Positions 25,640-38,001 of a stretch of 64,000 nucleotides of DNA are shown piece after piece. This DNA is from Mycobacterium sp. D16Q13. Its GTDB lineage: Bacteria > Actinomycetota > Actinomycetes > Mycobacteriales > Mycobacteriaceae. The translations under genes were made by a program, and so were the position numbers. The DNA is taken from NCBI RefSeq assembly GCF_002013375.1, contig NZ_MAEW01000015.1, positions 62,001-126,000 on the forward strand. Reading direction: 5' to 3'. Position 1 is the first letter of the stretch, and each line of letters opens with the position of its first letter. A model generated the notes under the pieces. It worked only from the letters and a program-made list of their open reading frames with translations. It searched no databases and was not told where the DNA came from.

Positions 25640-27235
25640 TCACGTGGCGAAGTTGACGAGATTCCCAACCAGTTCGAGCAGCGGCTGGGGCACCACGCCG
25701 AGGAGAACCGTGACGAGCGCACTCACTCCAATCGATATCGCGACGGCGGGGCCCGGGATCCGGAGCACCCCCGAGTCCGGCACCGGATCGGGGAAGAACA
25801 TCAGCACGATCACCCGCACGTAGAAGTATGCGGCGATAGCGCTGCACATCACGCCCACCACCACCAGCGGCATGGCCCCGCCGGACGCTGCGGCCTCAAA
25901 GACCGCGAACTTGCTGACGAATCCACTCGTCAACGGGATACCCGCGAAGGCCAGCAGAAACAGTGCGAAGACAATACCGAGCACCGGCGACCGGCGACCG
26001 ATTCCGGCCCATCGACTCAGATCGGTGATCTCTTCGTCCTCATCCGGGCCGTCCTCTCCGTTGTCCGAGCGCACGAGTCCCGCAATGGCGAAAGCCCCCA
26101 CGGTGCTGAAACCGTATGCCGCCAAATAGAACAACGTCGACGACACACCACGCTCATTGGCGGCCGCGACCCCGGTCAAGAGAAATCCGGTATGCGCGAC
26201 CGCCGAATAGGCCAACATGCGCTTGACGTCGGTCTGCGTCACCGCACCGATAGATCCGATCAGCATGGTGGCGATCGCCACCGCCCACAGCACCGGACGC
26301 CAGTCGGCCGTGATCCCCGGCAGCGCCACATACAGAACTCGTAGCAACGCCCCGAACGCCGCGATCTTGGTGGTGGCTGCCATGAATGCGGTGACCGGGG
26401 TCGGTGCACCTTGATACACATCGGGGACCCAGAAGTGGAAGGGCACCGCTCCTACCTTGAACAGCAGACCCACCGACAGCATGGCGACTCCGAGCAGCAA
26501 GAAGGGCCGCTCCCCCGCATCTGCCTGGACAGCCCGTGCGACCGCACCGAGTTCAACGGTTCCGGCGTATCCGTATACGAAGGCCGAGCCGAACAGGAAG
26601 AACGCAGAGGAAAAAGCCCCGAGCAGAAAGTACTTGAGCGCCGACTCCTGGGACAGCAGACGCCGACGTCGGGCCAGCGCACACATCACGTATAGCGGAA
26701 GCGAGAACACCTCCAGGGCAACAAACATCGTCAGCAGATCGTTGCAGGCAGGAAAGAGCATCATGCCGGCGATCGCAAATAATGTCAGCGGAAAGATCTC
26801 CGTTTGGGTGATACCGGTGCGGTTCAGCACTCGCTCCGGTTCACCGCCCGGAACGCTGGATGCCTGCGCGGCGAAGGCGTCCAGGCCCCCGGCGCCCACC
26901 GTACTGGGAAGCGCGGCAACTGTTCTGCGTTGTGCTATCACCGCCAGTGCCAGACCGGATGCCACCAGGATGAGCCCCTGCAAGTAGAGCGTGGGGCCGT
27001 CTATCGCCACCGCGCCGTTCATGACGACGTGACGCGAACCGCTCAGTGCCACCACTGCCACAAAGGCGCCGAGGATTCCGGCGGTGGCCAGCGCCAGTTG
27101 CGTGGCGAACCGGTACCGCCGCACAACGAATGCCTCCACCAGTACCGACACCACCGCGACCCCGAACATGATCAGCATGGGAGAAAGCGCGCCATAGGCG
27201 ATCGGCGGTGCGGGAAGGATTCCGATATCGGTCAT
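25640..27235 (-). CDS. nuoN: NADH-quinone oxidoreductase subunit N
   Basis: A 531-residue antiporter-like membrane subunit of complex I that carries one proton channel in the membrane arm. About 14 hydrophobic segments are visible, with conserved charged segments such as FLVALEVFSLP-type (MFVALEVFSLPLYVMCAL) and TQTDVKRMLAYSAVAHTGFLL with channel Lys residues. Last gene of the 14-gene nuo operon; its ATG overlaps the nuoM stop as ATGA. An acidic loop (NGEDGPDEDEE) is typical of actinobacterial forms. Confidence 0.95.
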   Translation of the reverse strand: MTDIGILPAPPIAYGALSPMLIMFGVAVVSVLVEAFVVRRYRFATQLALATAGILGAFVAVVALSGSRHVVMNGAVAIDGPTLYLQGLILVASGLALAVIAQRRTVAALPSTVGAGGLDAFAAQASSVPGGEPERVLNRTGITQTEIFPLTLFAIAGMMLFPACNDLLTMFVALEVFSLPLYVMCALARRRRLLSQESALKYFLLGAFSSAFFLFGSAFVYGYAGTVELGAVARAVQADAGERPFLLLGVAMLSVGLLFKVGAVPFHFWVPDVYQGAPTPVTAFMAATTKIAAFGALLRVLYVALPGITADWRPVLWAVAIATMLIGSIGAVTQTDVKRMLAYSAVAHTGFLLTGVAAANERGVSSTLFYLAAYGFSTVGAFAIAGLVRSDNGEDGPDEDEEITDLSRWAGIGRRSPVLGIVFALFLLAFAGIPLTSGFVSKFAVFEAAASGGAMPLVVVGVMCSAIAAYFYVRVIVLMFFPDPVPDSGVLRIPGPAVAISIGVSALVTVLLGVVPQPLLELVGNLVNFAT

Positions 27236-28839
27236 CGTCGCTCACCTTCGCCGTGACGGAGGGCGACATCGGCCACAACCGGCGGTGGGTCTTTCTCGTT
27301 GACGGTGCGCAGGGTCTGTTCGACCGCGGGATTCACGATGTTTAACAGTGGCTTGGGGTAGATGCCCAGCACGAGCAGCAACGCGACCAACGGCACCACC
27401 ACGGCGAGCTCACGGCGCTTCAGATCGCCGATGGTCTCGTTCCCGGGTGCCAGCGGGCCGGTCATCATCCGCTGGTACATCCACAACACGTAGATAGCGG
27501 CCAGCACCAACGCGACGACCGCACACGCCGCGGCCAGCGGGTACCGCGTGAATGTCCCCACCAGCACCAGGAACTCACTGATGAACGGCGCCAACCCGGG
27601 CAGCGACAGCGTGGCCAGACCGGCCACCAAGAAGGACCCGGCGAGAACCGGTGCCACCTTTTGCACTCCACCGTATGCCGCGATGAGACGAGAGCCTTTA
27701 CGGGACACCAGGAACCCTGCCACCAACATCAACGCCGCGGTGGAGATGCCGTGGTTGACCATATACAACGTCGAACCCGATTGCCCCTGACTGGTCATCG
27801 CGAAGATGCCCAGGATGATGAAGCCGAAATGCGATATCGAGGTGTAGGCGATCAGTCGCATCACGTCGGTCTGACCGATCGCCAGGATGGCACCGTAGAC
27901 GATGCCGACGACTGCCAGCGTGATGATCACCGGCGTGAAATATCTACTGGCATCGGGGAACAACTGGATGCAATACCGCAGCATCGCGAACGTTCCCACC
28001 TTGTCGACGATCGCCATCATGAGCACCGCACTGGCCGGGGTCGCGTGCACGGCGGCATCCGGCAGCCAGGTATGGAGCGGCCAGAGCGGGGCCTTCACCG
28101 CGAACGCGAACATGAAGCCGAGAAATAGTGCCTTGGCGACGCCGGGGTCGATTCCGAGTGCGCCGGTGGCGACCATTTCGGTGATATCGCGTAGATCGAA
28201 AGTTCCACCCGGGCTTCCGGGCTGGCCCTGCGCCGTGACCACGTAGAGCCCGATGACGGCCGCCAGCATGATGAGGCCGCCGAACAGGTTGTACATCAAG
28301 AATTTCACCGCCGCGCGTGACCGCTGCTTGGTGTCGGAGTGCGTGCTCCCGAATCCTCCGATCAGGAAGTACATCGGGATGAGCATCGCCTCGAAGAAGA
28401 TATAGAACAGCAACACGTCCAGCGCGGAGAAGGACAGCAGCACCATCGATTCCACGACCAGGATTAGCGCGATATAGCGTTGCGCCACAGGACGATTACC
28501 GTACCCCGGGGCATCTGCTCCGTCATTCCAGGCGGCCAGCAACAGGATCGGCAGAAGGCCAGCTGTCAGCAGCACCAGCGCGAGCGCGATTCCATCGAGT
28601 CCCACCGCGTACTTCATCCCGAATGCCGGTATCCAGGACACCGATTCGACGAACTGATACTGCGGACCCGAGGGATCAAAGGCAATCGCGAGCGCAATCG
28701 CGACGATCAGGACCAGCAATGAGGCACCCAGCGCCACGTATTTGGCCAGGGTCCGCTGATGAATCGGCATGATCAGCACGGCACCGGCGCCCACCAGGGG
28801 AATAAGCCACAGAGCTGTTACGGCACCCATCGCACTCAC
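27232..28839 (-). CDS. nuoM: NADH-quinone oxidoreductase subunit M
   Basis: Antiporter-like proton-pumping subunit of complex I, about 535 residues and 14 membrane segments. [41 protein letters not shown] and [20 protein letters not shown] carry the key Glu and Lys residues of the channel. I chose GTG 28839, which overlaps the nuoL stop as GTGA and makes the N-terminus the same length as recalled for the M. tuberculosis protein; ATG 28830 is the alternative. The longer open frame to 28938 lies inside nuoL and is not used. Confidence 0.94.
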   Translation of the reverse strand: MSAMGAVTALWLIPLVGAGAVLIMPIHQRTLAKYVALGASLLVLIVAIALAIAFDPSGPQYQFVESVSWIPAFGMKYAVGLDGIALALVLLTAGLLPILLLAAWNDGADAPGYGNRPVAQRYIALILVVESMVLLSFSALDVLLFYIFFEAMLIPMYFLIGGFGSTHSDTKQRSRAAVKFLMYNLFGGLIMLAAVIGLYVVTAQGQPGSPGGTFDLRDITEMVATGALGIDPGVAKALFLGFMFAFAVKAPLWPLHTWLPDAAVHATPASAVLMMAIVDKVGTFAMLRYCIQLFPDASRYFTPVIITLAVVGIVYGAILAIGQTDVMRLIAYTSISHFGFIILGIFAMTSQGQSGSTLYMVNHGISTAALMLVAGFLVSRKGSRLIAAYGGVQKVAPVLAGSFLVAGLATLSLPGLAPFISEFLVLVGTFTRYPLAAACAVVALVLAAIYVLWMYQRMMTGPLAPGNETIGDLKRRELAVVVPLVALLLVLGIYPKPLLNIVNPAVEQTLRTVNEKDPPPVVADVALRHGEGERR

Positions 28840-30701
28840 CACCTCACTGCCATCAACGCCGCGACCACCAGAGCCGCACCGGCGCACATGGATAACGCAT
28901 AGGAGCGAACGTGGCCAGTCTGCATATGCCGCACCCAACCCGAGACGGCGCCCAGTGCGGAGGCCACACCATTGACAAGGCCGTCGACCCAGCGGTCGTC
29001 GGCGAGCACCAACCCACGGGTGAGACGTTGTCCGGGACGCATGAACACTGCCTCGTTGACGGCATCCCCATAAAGGTCCCGGCGCGCGGCAACGGTGAGC
29101 GCCGAACCTTGCGGAGCCGTTTCAGGCACGTCGGCGCGATACATCCGGTAGGCGACACCCACTCCGCAGAGCACCACCGTGACGGTGATAGCGCTGATCA
29201 CCCACGCGGGAACGGGTAGCTCGCCATGATGCGCACCGACAATCGGTTCCAGCCAGTTCTGCAGGGCCCCACCGAAGCTGAGCAGGAATCCCGCGGCCAC
29301 GGAACCGATGGCGAGCACCATCATCGGCCAGGTCATCACCGACGGCGACTCATGTGGATGCGCGTCCTGTCGCCATCGGCGGGCACCGAAGAAGGTGAGG
29401 AGCATGACCCGAGTCATATAGAAGGCCGTGATCCCGGCCCCCAGCAGCGCCACCGACCCGAGGAGGAATCCGCCGGCACCGCCGTGCCCGAAGGCGACCT
29501 CGATGATCTTGTCCTTCGAATAGAACCCCGCGAACGGCGGAACCCCGATGATGGCGAGGTATCCGAGCCCGAAGGTGATGAAGGTGATCGGCATGACGGA
29601 GCGCAACCCACCGTAACGGCGCATATCGGTTTCTTCGTTCATACCGTGCATGACCGAACCGGCACCGAGGAACAGCCCCGCCTTGAAGAACCCGTGCGTG
29701 AGCAGATGCATGATCGCCACCGCATACCCGGCGGGCCCCAGCGCCGCCGCCAACACCATGTAGCCGATCTGTGACATCGTGCTGGCGGCAAGGGCCTTCT
29801 TGATGTCGTCCTTGGCACAGCCGATGATCGCTCCGAAGAGCAGGGTGATGGCACCGACGCTCACCACCGCGACCTGCGCGTAGGGGGCGCGTTCGAAGAT
29901 CGGGCCGGACCGGGTGATCAGATAGACACCGGCGGTCACCATGGTGGCCGCATGGATGAGGGCCGACACCGGGGTGGGGCCCTCCATCGCATCCCCAAGC
30001 CAGGACTGCAGCGGCACCTGGGCCGATTTTCCGCACGCCGCCAGCAATAGCGCCAATCCGATTGCGGTATCGCGACTCTCGCCGGCCGCACCCGCCGAGC
30101 CGAGCACCTGGGCGAAGCCGACAGAGCCGAACGTCGCGAACATCAGCATCATGGCCAGGGCCAACCCCATGTCGCCGACGCGGTTGACGATGAAGGCCTT
30201 CTTGGCCGCGGCGGCGGCCGAAGGTTTCTGGTACCAGAAACCGATCAACAGGTAGGACGCCAGGCCAACTCCCTCCCAGCCCACATACAACCCCAGGAAG
30301 TTGTCGGCGAGCACCAGCAGCAGCATCGCCGCCAGAAAGAGATTCAGGTAGCCGAAAAACCGTCGCCGGTCGGGGTCATCCGCCATGTACCCGATCGAGT
30401 AGATGTGGATAAGCGAACCCACCCCGGTGATCAGCAGTGCGAAACACACGGACAGCTGATCGAGTGTCAATCCGAAATCGACGCGCAGTGCCCCGACCGG
30501 AACCCAGGCGAAGAGCGTTTCGTGCACCATACGTTCGGAGGCTGTGCGGCCGAGCATGCCGATAAATGACACGACGGCTACGAGAAAGGAGGCCAACGCC
30601 GTCGCGCAACCCAAGAGATGACCCCAGCCATCACCCCGGCGGCCGACAAGCAGAAGGACGGCCGCACCAGCCAGGGGCAGCACCGGCATGAGCCATGTCA
30701 C
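28836..30701 (-). CDS. nuoL: NADH-quinone oxidoreductase subunit L
   Basis: About 621 residues, the distal antiporter-like subunit with the long lateral helix at its C-terminus. Typical segments are [23 protein letters not shown] (split here as [16 protein letters not shown]), [21 protein letters not shown] and [15 protein letters not shown]. The start is GTG 30701 with AAGGAG five bases upstream; an upstream in-frame GTG overlaps the ribosome-binding site. It is separated from nuoK by 24 bp. Confidence 0.95.
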   Translation of the reverse strand: MTWLMPVLPLAGAAVLLLVGRRGDGWGHLLGCATALASFLVAVVSFIGMLGRTASERMVHETLFAWVPVGALRVDFGLTLDQLSVCFALLITGVGSLIHIYSIGYMADDPDRRRFFGYLNLFLAAMLLLVLADNFLGLYVGWEGVGLASYLLIGFWYQKPSAAAAAKKAFIVNRVGDMGLALAMMLMFATFGSVGFAQVLGSAGAAGESRDTAIGLALLLAACGKSAQVPLQSWLGDAMEGPTPVSALIHAATMVTAGVYLITRSGPIFERAPYAQVAVVSVGAITLLFGAIIGCAKDDIKKALAASTMSQIGYMVLAAALGPAGYAVAIMHLLTHGFFKAGLFLGAGSVMHGMNEETDMRRYGGLRSVMPITFITFGLGYLAIIGVPPFAGFYSKDKIIEVAFGHGGAGGFLLGSVALLGAGITAFYMTRVMLLTFFGARRWRQDAHPHESPSVMTWPMMVLAIGSVAAGFLLSFGGALQNWLEPIVGAHHGELPVPAWVISAITVTVVLCGVGVAYRMYRADVPETAPQGSALTVAARRDLYGDAVNEAVFMRPGQRLTRGLVLADDRWVDGLVNGVASALGAVSGWVRHMQTGHVRSYALSMCAGAALVVAALMAVRW

Positions 30702-30725
30702 GGGCACTCCTTCCTAGAACTATCC

Positions 30726-31025
30726 CTAGAATCTCAATAGATCGGCGTCGTCGACCGAAGCCGACCTACGGGTGCGGAATATGGTCATGATGATCCCCAG
30801 TCCCACAACCACTTCCGTGGCCGCGACCACCATGGTGAAGAATGCGATGACCTGGCCGTCGAGGTTTCCATGCATCCGGGCGAAGGTGACGAATGCCAGG
30901 TTGGCCGCGTTGAGCATCAGCTCGACACTCATGAAGACCACGATCGCGTTGCGGCGCAACATCACGCCGGCAGCCCCGATGGTGAAGATGAGCGCAGCCA
31001 GATAGAGGTAATTGTCGGGATTCAC
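30726..31025 (-). CDS. nuoK: NADH-quinone oxidoreductase subunit K
   Basis: A 99-residue, three-helix subunit of complex I. The conserved membrane glutamates lie in [15 protein letters not shown] and in [11 protein letters not shown]. It starts with GTG 31025, which overlaps the nuoJ stop (31022) as GTGA. Confidence 0.96.
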   Translation of the reverse strand: MNPDNYLYLAALIFTIGAAGVMLRRNAIVVFMSVELMLNAANLAFVTFARMHGNLDGQVIAFFTMVVAATEVVVGLGIIMTIFRTRRSASVDDADLLRF

Positions 31026-31783
31026 CGCACCTCCATGTCTCGCGGAGTGAGCACACCGCTGACCGACAGCTCCGAGAATGACCCGTCAGGAAGCAGCGCG
31101 GGCACGTCGACAGCGTTATGCCGCGCGTACACACCCGGATTGGGCAATGGCGTGGCACGGTCGCCATGCTGGAAACGGCGAATGGCCATCTCGCGCTGTC
31201 CACCCGTCTGCCCGAGCTTCTCGCGGTGCGCCAGCACCATCGCGCCGATCGTCGCGGTGATCAACAGTGCGCCGGTGAGTTCAAACGCCCACAGGTAGTC
31301 GATGAAGATGCGCTCGGCCAGACCTTCCACATTGCCGCGGCTGTTGGCTTGGTCGAGCCCGACGAATGCTGTGGTCGAAGCATTTCCGATGCCCGCAACG
31401 GCCAGCATCCCGAACCCAAGCCCGGCGGCGATGGCACCCACCCGCTGCCCCGGCAGGGTCTCCACCAGCGAGTCGGAGGAATCTACACCCACAAACATGA
31501 GGACGAACAGAAATAGCATCATGACCGCGCCGGTGTACACCACCACCTGGGCGACCCCGAGAAACAGCGCGCCCTGGGCCACGAAGAACACCGCAAGGAT
31601 CACCATGGTCATAGCCAGGAAGATCGCCGAATACACCGCCTTGGGTGCGGCGATCACACCGAGCGCGCCGAGCACGGCGACGGTGCCAAGCACCCAGAAC
31701 GTCACCCCCTCCCACGTTGGCGTGCGCGAGAGCCCCTCGGCCGCAAGCACCGTCACATGGCCGGCTACGGTATCGAAGCTCAC
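31022..31783 (-). CDS. nuoJ: NADH-quinone oxidoreductase subunit J
   Basis: A 253-residue membrane subunit with about five N-terminal helices, including [21 protein letters not shown], the pi-bulge helix region of NuoJ/ND6. The C-terminal 80 residues form a hydrophilic tail ([22 protein letters not shown] ...) usual in actinobacteria. The GTG start overlaps the nuoI stop as GTGA. Confidence 0.95.
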   Translation of the reverse strand: MSFDTVAGHVTVLAAEGLSRTPTWEGVTFWVLGTVAVLGALGVIAAPKAVYSAIFLAMTMVILAVFFVAQGALFLGVAQVVVYTGAVMMLFLFVLMFVGVDSSDSLVETLPGQRVGAIAAGLGFGMLAVAGIGNASTTAFVGLDQANSRGNVEGLAERIFIDYLWAFELTGALLITATIGAMVLAHREKLGQTGGQREMAIRRFQHGDRATPLPNPGVYARHNAVDVPALLPDGSFSELSVSGVLTPRDMEVR

Positions 31784-32316
31784 CTGACCTCCTCCCCGGG
31801 CTGAGGCAGGTTGCCCAGGTAGTAATCCGTGTCGGTGGTGCCGGGATACATCGCGTGCGGCGGCGGCGCCATTCCGGGCTGCAGCGGTGCCAGCAGTTTG
31901 TCCTTGCCGTAGATGAGGTCGGACCGGTTGTCATCGGCCATCTCGTAGTCGTTGGTCATGGTCAGAGCGCGGGTCGGGCACGCCTCGATACACAGCCCGC
32001 AACCGATGCACCGCAGATAGTTGATCTGGTAGACCCGGCCGTATCGCTCGCCTGGCGAGAAGCGTTCTTCCTCGGAATTGTCGGCGCCCTCGACGAATAT
32101 GGCATCGGCCGGACATGCCCAGGCACACAGCTCGCAGCCGATGCATTTCTCGAGCCCGTCGGTGTACCGGTTGAGCTGGTGCCTTCCGTGATATCGGGCG
32201 GCGGTGGGCTCCTTCTTCTCGGGGTACTGCTCGGTGAGGCGCTTTTTGAACATCGACGAGAAAGTCACCCAGAACCCCGCCATGGCGTCGACCGAATGTC
32301 GCAGAAGATTAGGCAT
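31780..32316 (-). CDS. nuoI: NADH-quinone oxidoreductase subunit I, 2x[4Fe-4S] ferredoxin-like
   Basis: A 178-residue connecting subunit that carries clusters N6a and N6b to the quinone site. Two motifs, [12 protein letters not shown] and [12 protein letters not shown], supply the eight Cys ligands. ATG 32316 overlaps the 3' end of nuoH by 8 bp; the longer open frame to 32568 lies inside nuoH and is rejected. Confidence 0.96.
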   Translation of the reverse strand: MPNLLRHSVDAMAGFWVTFSSMFKKRLTEQYPEKKEPTAARYHGRHQLNRYTDGLEKCIGCELCAWACPADAIFVEGADNSEEERFSPGERYGRVYQINYLRCIGCGLCIEACPTRALTMTNDYEMADDNRSDLIYGKDKLLAPLQPGMAPPPHAMYPGTTDTDYYLGNLPQPGEEVR

Positions 32317-33577
32317 GTGCGTCCTCCTTGGTGGTCGAACCCGGGCCCGCACCGGCGTGCTGACCGGGCAGTGGCGGCACCGGGAATCCGCCGGCCATCG
32401 GATCGAAACTGCTGGATAACAAGATTTTTGGCGATTCGGGGCGCCGCGACAGGGCGCCCACCAGGGCGATGCTGCCCACTGAGACCACGACGCCGATGAC
32501 CCCGAGGATGATCGACGGATTTCCGTATCCATAGAGCGCCATGGCCTGTACCACTCCGACGACGACAATCCATACCAGCGCCACCGGGATCAAGACCTCC
32601 CAGCCCAGCCGCATGAACTGGTCGTAGCGCAGCCGCGGCAATGTGGCGCGCAGCCACATGAACAGGAACATGAAGCCCCAGACCTTGGCCACGAACCACA
32701 GCACCGGCCACCATGAGGTGTTCGCACCGTCAATCAGGCTCAACGGCCAGGGCGCATGCCAGCCACCCAGGAACATGGTCGCGGCCAACCCGGAAACCGT
32801 TGCCATGTTGATGTATTCGGCGAGCATGAACATCGCGAAGCGCAGTGAGGAGTATTCGGTATGGAAGCCGCCGACCAGCTCACCCTCCGCTTCGGGCAGG
32901 TCGAACGGAGCCCGGTTGGTCTCGCCGACCATGGCGGTCACGTACACGAGGAACGACGGCAGCAGCAGAAAGACATACCACCGGCCGGCCTGCGCCGCGA
33001 CGATCCCCGAAGTCGACATCGTTCCGGCCAGCAGGAATACGGCGGCGAAGGTCAGACCCATCGCGATCTCGTAGGAAATCACCTGCGCGGAGGACCGCAA
33101 TCCACCCAGCAGCGGGTAGGTAGATCCGGAGGCCCAGCCACCCAACACAATCCCGTACACGCCCACGGAAGTGACCGCTAGCACGAAAAGAATCGCCACC
33201 GGGAGATCGGTGAGCTGAAGCGGTGTGCGATGCCCGAAGAACGAGACCACGGGACCGAACGGAATGACCGCGTACGCGACGATCGCCGGCACTACAGAGA
33301 TGATGGGCGCCAGGAGGTAGATCGGCTTGTCGACCCCGGCGGGGGTCAGGCCCTCCTTGAGGGCCAGTTTCACGCCGTCGGCCAGGCTCTGCAGCAGTCC
33401 GAACGGGCCCACCCTGTTGGGACCGATGCGACGCTGCATCCAGGCAAGCACCTTGCGCTCGACAAGAATCGCCACGAGCACGGTGAGCACCAGGAAGGCG
33501 AACACCGCAACACATTTCAGGAGTACGAGCCATAGCGGATCAATTCCGAACTGTGACAAGTCCGTCTTTCCTGTCAC
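32309..33577 (-). CDS. nuoH: NADH-quinone oxidoreductase subunit H
   Basis: A 422-residue membrane subunit that forms much of the quinone chamber at the junction of the two arms. The [20 protein letters not shown] and [20 protein letters not shown] signatures are both present. I chose GTG 33577, which overlaps the nuoG stop as GTGA, over a 29-codon extension into nuoG. The C-terminus has an extra hydrophilic tail (about 40 residues), common in actinobacteria. Confidence 0.95.
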   Translation of the reverse strand: MTGKTDLSQFGIDPLWLVLLKCVAVFAFLVLTVLVAILVERKVLAWMQRRIGPNRVGPFGLLQSLADGVKLALKEGLTPAGVDKPIYLLAPIISVVPAIVAYAVIPFGPVVSFFGHRTPLQLTDLPVAILFVLAVTSVGVYGIVLGGWASGSTYPLLGGLRSSAQVISYEIAMGLTFAAVFLLAGTMSTSGIVAAQAGRWYVFLLLPSFLVYVTAMVGETNRAPFDLPEAEGELVGGFHTEYSSLRFAMFMLAEYINMATVSGLAATMFLGGWHAPWPLSLIDGANTSWWPVLWFVAKVWGFMFLFMWLRATLPRLRYDQFMRLGWEVLIPVALVWIVVVGVVQAMALYGYGNPSIILGVIGVVVSVGSIALVGALSRRPESPKILLSSSFDPMAGGFPVPPLPGQHAGAGPGSTTKEDAHA

Positions 33578-35958
33578 GCCGCCACCTCGATTCGGACCAG
33601 TTGCCCGAGCGCCGGGCCGAGCTGCTGATGAACCTCCGAACTGGCCGAGCGCAGGGGCACCCACACCACCCTGTCGGGCATCTCGGTGATCCGCAGGGGC
33701 AGGGTAATGGCACCGCGGATCGACTCCGACATGCTGCGTACGGTCACCAATTCGCCTTCGGAAGCGCCGATCTCGATGGCGGTCGCCTCCGATAGCCGCA
33801 CCTCGGCGGTATGGGCGGTCCCGGCAAGAAACTGCTCACCGTCCTGCAGCCGACCGGCGTCCAGCAGCAGCCGCCATGACGCCAGTACCGCCTCGCCCGC
33901 CTCGGGCCGCGGCCTGGCGGTCGCCCTGATCGGCCCCGGGGTCTCCCGCGCCCCTTCCCACGGACCTATGTCCGCGAGCTCGGCGAGTGCCTCGGTTGCG
34001 TGGTTCAGGCCGATCGGACGATCCATCCGCTGCGACAGCGCGGCAAGCACTCTGAGATCGTCGAGGGCGTCACTGGTGTCCAGCGTGGTCTGGAAGGATC
34101 TCAGCCGGCCCTCCCAATTCACGAAGCTGCCGGATTTCTCCGCGACCGCCGCCACCGGAAGTACCACGTCGGCGAGCTCGGTGACGGAGCCGTGGCGCAT
34201 CTCCAGGCTCACCACGAATCCTGTCTTGAGCGCACCGACAGCGGCTGCGGGATACGGAAGATCCGCCAGCTCGATTCCACCGACAAGGAACGCGTCGAGT
34301 CCACTCCCCGGATCCAACATGCCGGCGGCGTCGAGTCCGGGCATGTCGGGCAGTGCGATCACTCCCCACTTGTCGGCAACATAGCGTCGCGCTGCGCTGT
34401 CCGATACCGGGTGGCCACCCGGCAGGAGCCTGGGCAGTGCGCCAGCTTCCAGGGCTCCACGCTCCCCTGCCCTGCGGGGAACCCACACCAGTGTCGCGCC
34501 CGTCTTCGCGGCGAGCTGGGCCGTGGCCGACAGCGCTCCGGGTATCCACGCCAGCCGTTCCCCCGCCATGATCACGGCTCCGGGCTGGCGCAAGAGTTCC
34601 GAATCAGCCAGGCCCGCGATGGTTTCCGGTTCACTACCGGGAACGGTGGCGATCACCCGGGCCGAGAGCTTGGTGGATCCGCGGCTGACAAAGGGCGCGA
34701 TAGTGAGCACCCGCAGTCCCCGCTTGCGGACTCCCTTGCGCAACCGCAGGAAGACGATGGGAGATTCCTCTTCCGGTTCGAACCCCGCCAGCAGAACCAC
34801 CGGCGCGGATTCCACAGCCGCATACGTCTGCGTCATCCCGTGCCCGGCGACGCCGGAGCCGAGGAACGCGGCCTCCTCGGCGCTATGCGCGCGGGCCCGG
34901 AAGTCGATGTTATTGGTGCCCATCACCGTGCGGGCGAACTTGACATATGCGTAGGCGTCTTCGACGGTGAGCCGTCCACCGGTGAGGACCCCGGCGTTGG
35001 TGCCCGCATCCGCTAAACCCTTTGCGGCGGTTTCCAATGCCTGCGGCCACGACACAGCCACCAGATTTCCGGACTCGTCGCGGATCATCGGATGGGTGAT
35101 GCGGTCGCCCGCGGTGGCGTACGTGAACGCCCAGCGCCCCTTGTCGCAGTTCCATTCCTCGTTGACTTCGGGATCGTCACCGGCCAGGCGCCGCAGGACC
35201 TTTCCCCGCCGGTGGTCCGTGCGCTGCGCGCATCCGCTGGCACAGTGCTCACACACACTAGGGGTGGATACCAGATCGAACGGTCGGGCCCGGAATCGGT
35301 ACGCGGCGCCCGTGAGAGCACCCACTGGGCAGATCTGCACGGTGTTGCCGGAGAAGTAAGACTCGAAGGGTTCGTCGCTGGCGATGCCAACCTGTTGTTG
35401 CGCACCGCGTTCGAGAAGCTCGATGAAGGGGTCACCGGCCACCTGTTGGGAGAACCGGGTGCACCGCGCACACAGGACACAGCGCTCTCTGTCGAGTAGC
35501 ACTTCGGTGGATAGCGGAATCGGCTTGGGAAACGTGCGCTTGGCTTCGGCGAACCGGGTCTCGGCGCGACCTGTCGACATGGCCTGGTTCTGCAGTGGGC
35601 ACTCGCCGCCCTTATCGCAGACTGGACAGTCGAGTGGGTGATTGATCAGCAGCAGTTCCATCACACCGCTCTGCGCCTTCTGCGCTGCTGCGGACGTGAC
35701 CTGCGTATGCACCACCATCTCGTCGGTGACGGTGGTGGTACAGGCGGCCAACGGTTTACGCTGCCCCTCCACTTCGACCAGACACTGGCGGCAGGCACCC
35801 ACCGGATCGAGCAGCGGGTGATCGCAGAACCGGGGAATCTGGACGCCAATCAACTCAGCGGCACGAATGACCAATGTGCCCTTGGGCACCGAGATACTGG
35901 TTCCGTCGATGTTGACGGTAACCAGCTCAATCTCGGTCCCCCTTTCTACGGCAGTCAT
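33574..35958 (-). CDS. nuoG: NADH-quinone oxidoreductase subunit G
   Basis: A 794-residue peripheral subunit holding several Fe-S clusters of the electron path. In order: the [2Fe-2S] ligands in [17 protein letters not shown], the His/Cys ligands in [27 protein letters not shown], and a CEHCASGC ... NCDKGRW set resembling the extra cluster N7. A degenerate molybdopterin-oxidoreductase-type domain follows. ATG 35958 overlaps the nuoF stop as ATGA; the frame open to 36006 is inside nuoF. Confidence 0.95.
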   Translation of the reverse strand: MTAVERGTEIELVTVNIDGTSISVPKGTLVIRAAELIGVQIPRFCDHPLLDPVGACRQCLVEVEGQRKPLAACTTTVTDEMVVHTQVTSAAAQKAQSGVMELLLINHPLDCPVCDKGGECPLQNQAMSTGRAETRFAEAKRTFPKPIPLSTEVLLDRERCVLCARCTRFSQQVAGDPFIELLERGAQQQVGIASDEPFESYFSGNTVQICPVGALTGAAYRFRARPFDLVSTPSVCEHCASGCAQRTDHRRGKVLRRLAGDDPEVNEEWNCDKGRWAFTYATAGDRITHPMIRDESGNLVAVSWPQALETAAKGLADAGTNAGVLTGGRLTVEDAYAYVKFARTVMGTNNIDFRARAHSAEEAAFLGSGVAGHGMTQTYAAVESAPVVLLAGFEPEEESPIVFLRLRKGVRKRGLRVLTIAPFVSRGSTKLSARVIATVPGSEPETIAGLADSELLRQPGAVIMAGERLAWIPGALSATAQLAAKTGATLVWVPRRAGERGALEAGALPRLLPGGHPVSDSAARRYVADKWGVIALPDMPGLDAAGMLDPGSGLDAFLVGGIELADLPYPAAAVGALKTGFVVSLEMRHGSVTELADVVLPVAAVAEKSGSFVNWEGRLRSFQTTLDTSDALDDLRVLAALSQRMDRPIGLNHATEALAELADIGPWEGARETPGPIRATARPRPEAGEAVLASWRLLLDAGRLQDGEQFLAGTAHTAEVRLSEATAIEIGASEGELVTVRSMSESIRGAITLPLRITEMPDRVVWVPLRSASSEVHQQLGPALGQLVRIEVAA

Positions 35959-37259
35959 CGGTTCCCCTCCCCGAAGACGGTGCTGGCCCCCGAATCGAAG
36001 GGACATCCGTTCTGTAGGTGTGCCTCGTACTCTCCGCGGAAGTACTTGAGCGAGGACATGATCGGACTCGCGGCGCCGTCACCGAGAGCGCAGAATGACT
36101 TACCCAGCACGATGTCCGAGATGTCGAGAAGTTTGTCCAGGTCTTCGGCGGCGCCCTCACCCGATTCCAGTCGCTGGAGGATGCGCACCAGCCAATAGGT
36201 ACCCTCCCGGCAGGGTGTGCATTTACCGCAGGACTCGTGCGCGTAGAACTCGGTCCACCTCAGCACCGCACGCACCACGCACGTGGTGTCATCGAATATC
36301 TGTAATGCCTTGGTGCCCAGCATCGATCCGGCGGCGCTTACCCCCTCGTAATCGAGCGGGACATCCAGATGCTCGGCGGTGAACAACGGTGTCGATGAGC
36401 CACCGGGAGTCCAGAACTTGAGCCCGTGCCCGTCGCGCACTCCCCCTGCCAGCTCCAGCAGCTCGCGCAGTGTCACTCCGAGCGGAGCCTCATACTGTCC
36501 GGGAGTGCGCACATGCCCGGACAACGAGTACAGCGTGAATCCCGGCGATTTCTCCGATCCCATTGTCCGGAACCACTCGGGACCGCGCCTCAGGATGACC
36601 GGGACACTCGCGATGGACTCGACATTGTTGACGACCGTCGGACTGGCATACAGACCGGCAACCGCGGGAAACGGGGGCCGCAGCCGCGGCTGGCCGCGGC
36701 GTCCCTCCAACGAGTCCAAAAGCGCGGTCTCTTCTCCGCAGATGTAGGCGCCCGCACCGGCGTGCACTACCAGCTCCAGATCGAAACCACTATCAAGAAT
36801 ATTGCGGCCCAGGTATCCGGCCTCGTACGCCTGTGCCACCGCCGTCTGTAACCTCCGGATCACCGAGATCACCTCACCGCGCACGTAGATGAAGGCATGT
36901 GCGGCGCGGATCGCGTAGGCGGCGATCACGATTCCCTCGATGAGGGTGTGCGGTGTCGCCAGCATCAACGGAATGTCTTTGCAGGTGCCGGGTTCGGACT
37001 CATCGGCGTTCACCACCAGGTAGTGCGGCTTGCCGTCACCCTGCGGAATGAAAGACCATTTGGTGCCTGTAGGGAATCCGGCACCTCCCCGCCCACGCAG
37101 ACCCGCGTCCTTGACCAAGGCGATGACCGCATCCGGCTCCATACCCAGTGCGGTGCGCAGACCCTGGTAGCCCTCATGGCGCAGATACCCACCGAGAGTC
37201 CAGGAGTCGGCCTCGTCCCAGTGCTCGGACAGGACCGGGGCCAGGATCATTGACGACAC
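35955..37259 (-). CDS. nuoF: NADH-quinone oxidoreductase subunit F, NADH/FMN-binding
   Basis: A 434-residue electron-input subunit that binds NADH, FMN and cluster N3. The glycine-rich [17 protein letters not shown] binds [22 protein letters not shown] is typical, and the cluster ligands are in [11 protein letters not shown] with a later [12 protein letters not shown] 37259 has AGGGAG seven bases upstream. It follows nuoE by 13 bp. Confidence 0.96.
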   Translation of the reverse strand: MSSMILAPVLSEHWDEADSWTLGGYLRHEGYQGLRTALGMEPDAVIALVKDAGLRGRGGAGFPTGTKWSFIPQGDGKPHYLVVNADESEPGTCKDIPLMLATPHTLIEGIVIAAYAIRAAHAFIYVRGEVISVIRRLQTAVAQAYEAGYLGRNILDSGFDLELVVHAGAGAYICGEETALLDSLEGRRGQPRLRPPFPAVAGLYASPTVVNNVESIASVPVILRRGPEWFRTMGSEKSPGFTLYSLSGHVRTPGQYEAPLGVTLRELLELAGGVRDGHGLKFWTPGGSSTPLFTAEHLDVPLDYEGVSAAGSMLGTKALQIFDDTTCVVRAVLRWTEFYAHESCGKCTPCREGTYWLVRILQRLESGEGAAEDLDKLLDISDIVLGKSFCALGDGAASPIMSSLKYFRGEYEAHLQNGCPFDSGASTVFGEGNR

Positions 37260-37272
37260 CGAGTCACTCCCT

Positions 37273-38001
37273 TCATCTCTCCCGTACGTCTTTGGCTAGT
37301 CGCAGACCCGCCAGTGTCGGGTCGCCCGGCTGTGCCGCGGCGACCGCGTCGGGCCGGTCGTCGGCGAAGCCCGCCAAGATCCGGGCGGTCTGTCTGAAGG
37401 TGCACGGCGGCGCACCGCGCCGCGGCTCGGGAATACGGTCTCCGCGGAGGCCTTCCACCAGATCGACTGCTCCATCCGGAGTTTGGTTGTCGAAGAACTC
37501 CCAATTGACCATCAACACCGGCGCGTAGTCGCACGCGGCGTTGCACTCGACATGTTCAAGTGTGACCTTGCCGTCCTCGGTGGTACCGCCGGGTGGCACA
37601 CCGAGTTCATCGACCAACCGCGTCAGGATCGCGTCACCACCGAGCACCGCGCACAGCGTGTTGGTGCATACCCCGACGAGATAATCGCCGGTCGGTTCGC
37701 GCCGGTACATCGAGTAGAAGCTCGCCACGGCGGTGACCTCGGCGGATGTCAGTTCCACTTGTCCGGAACAGAATTCAATGCCCGCTCTGGTCACATACCC
37801 GTCTTCCGACTGCACCAAGTGCAGCAGCGGCAGCAACGCTGACCTCCGGCTCGGATACCGGTCGAGGATCTCCTTGGCGTCGATGGCAAGCCGTGACACC
37901 ACCTCCGGCGGATAGGTTCTGCGTCCGGCGAAGCTGCCCTCGTCCTCCGGCGGGCGACTCCCGAGTTCAAGAAAAACGCTCTCGCGCTCCGTCTCCTTCA
38001 C
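37273..38001 (-). CDS. nuoE: NADH-quinone oxidoreductase subunit E
   Basis: A 242-residue thioredoxin-fold subunit with the [2Fe-2S] cluster N1a. The ligands are in [13 protein letters not shown] and [16 protein letters not shown]. The last 60 or so residues (after DLVEGLRGD) are a variable extension. GTG 38001 overlaps the nuoD stop as GTGA. Confidence 0.95.
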   Translation of the reverse strand: MKETERESVFLELGSRPPEDEGSFAGRRTYPPEVVSRLAIDAKEILDRYPSRRSALLPLLHLVQSEDGYVTRAGIEFCSGQVELTSAEVTAVASFYSMYRREPTGDYLVGVCTNTLCAVLGGDAILTRLVDELGVPPGGTTEDGKVTLEHVECNAACDYAPVLMVNWEFFDNQTPDGAVDLVEGLRGDRIPEPRRGAPPCTFRQTARILAGFADDRPDAVAAAQPGDPTLAGLRLAKDVRER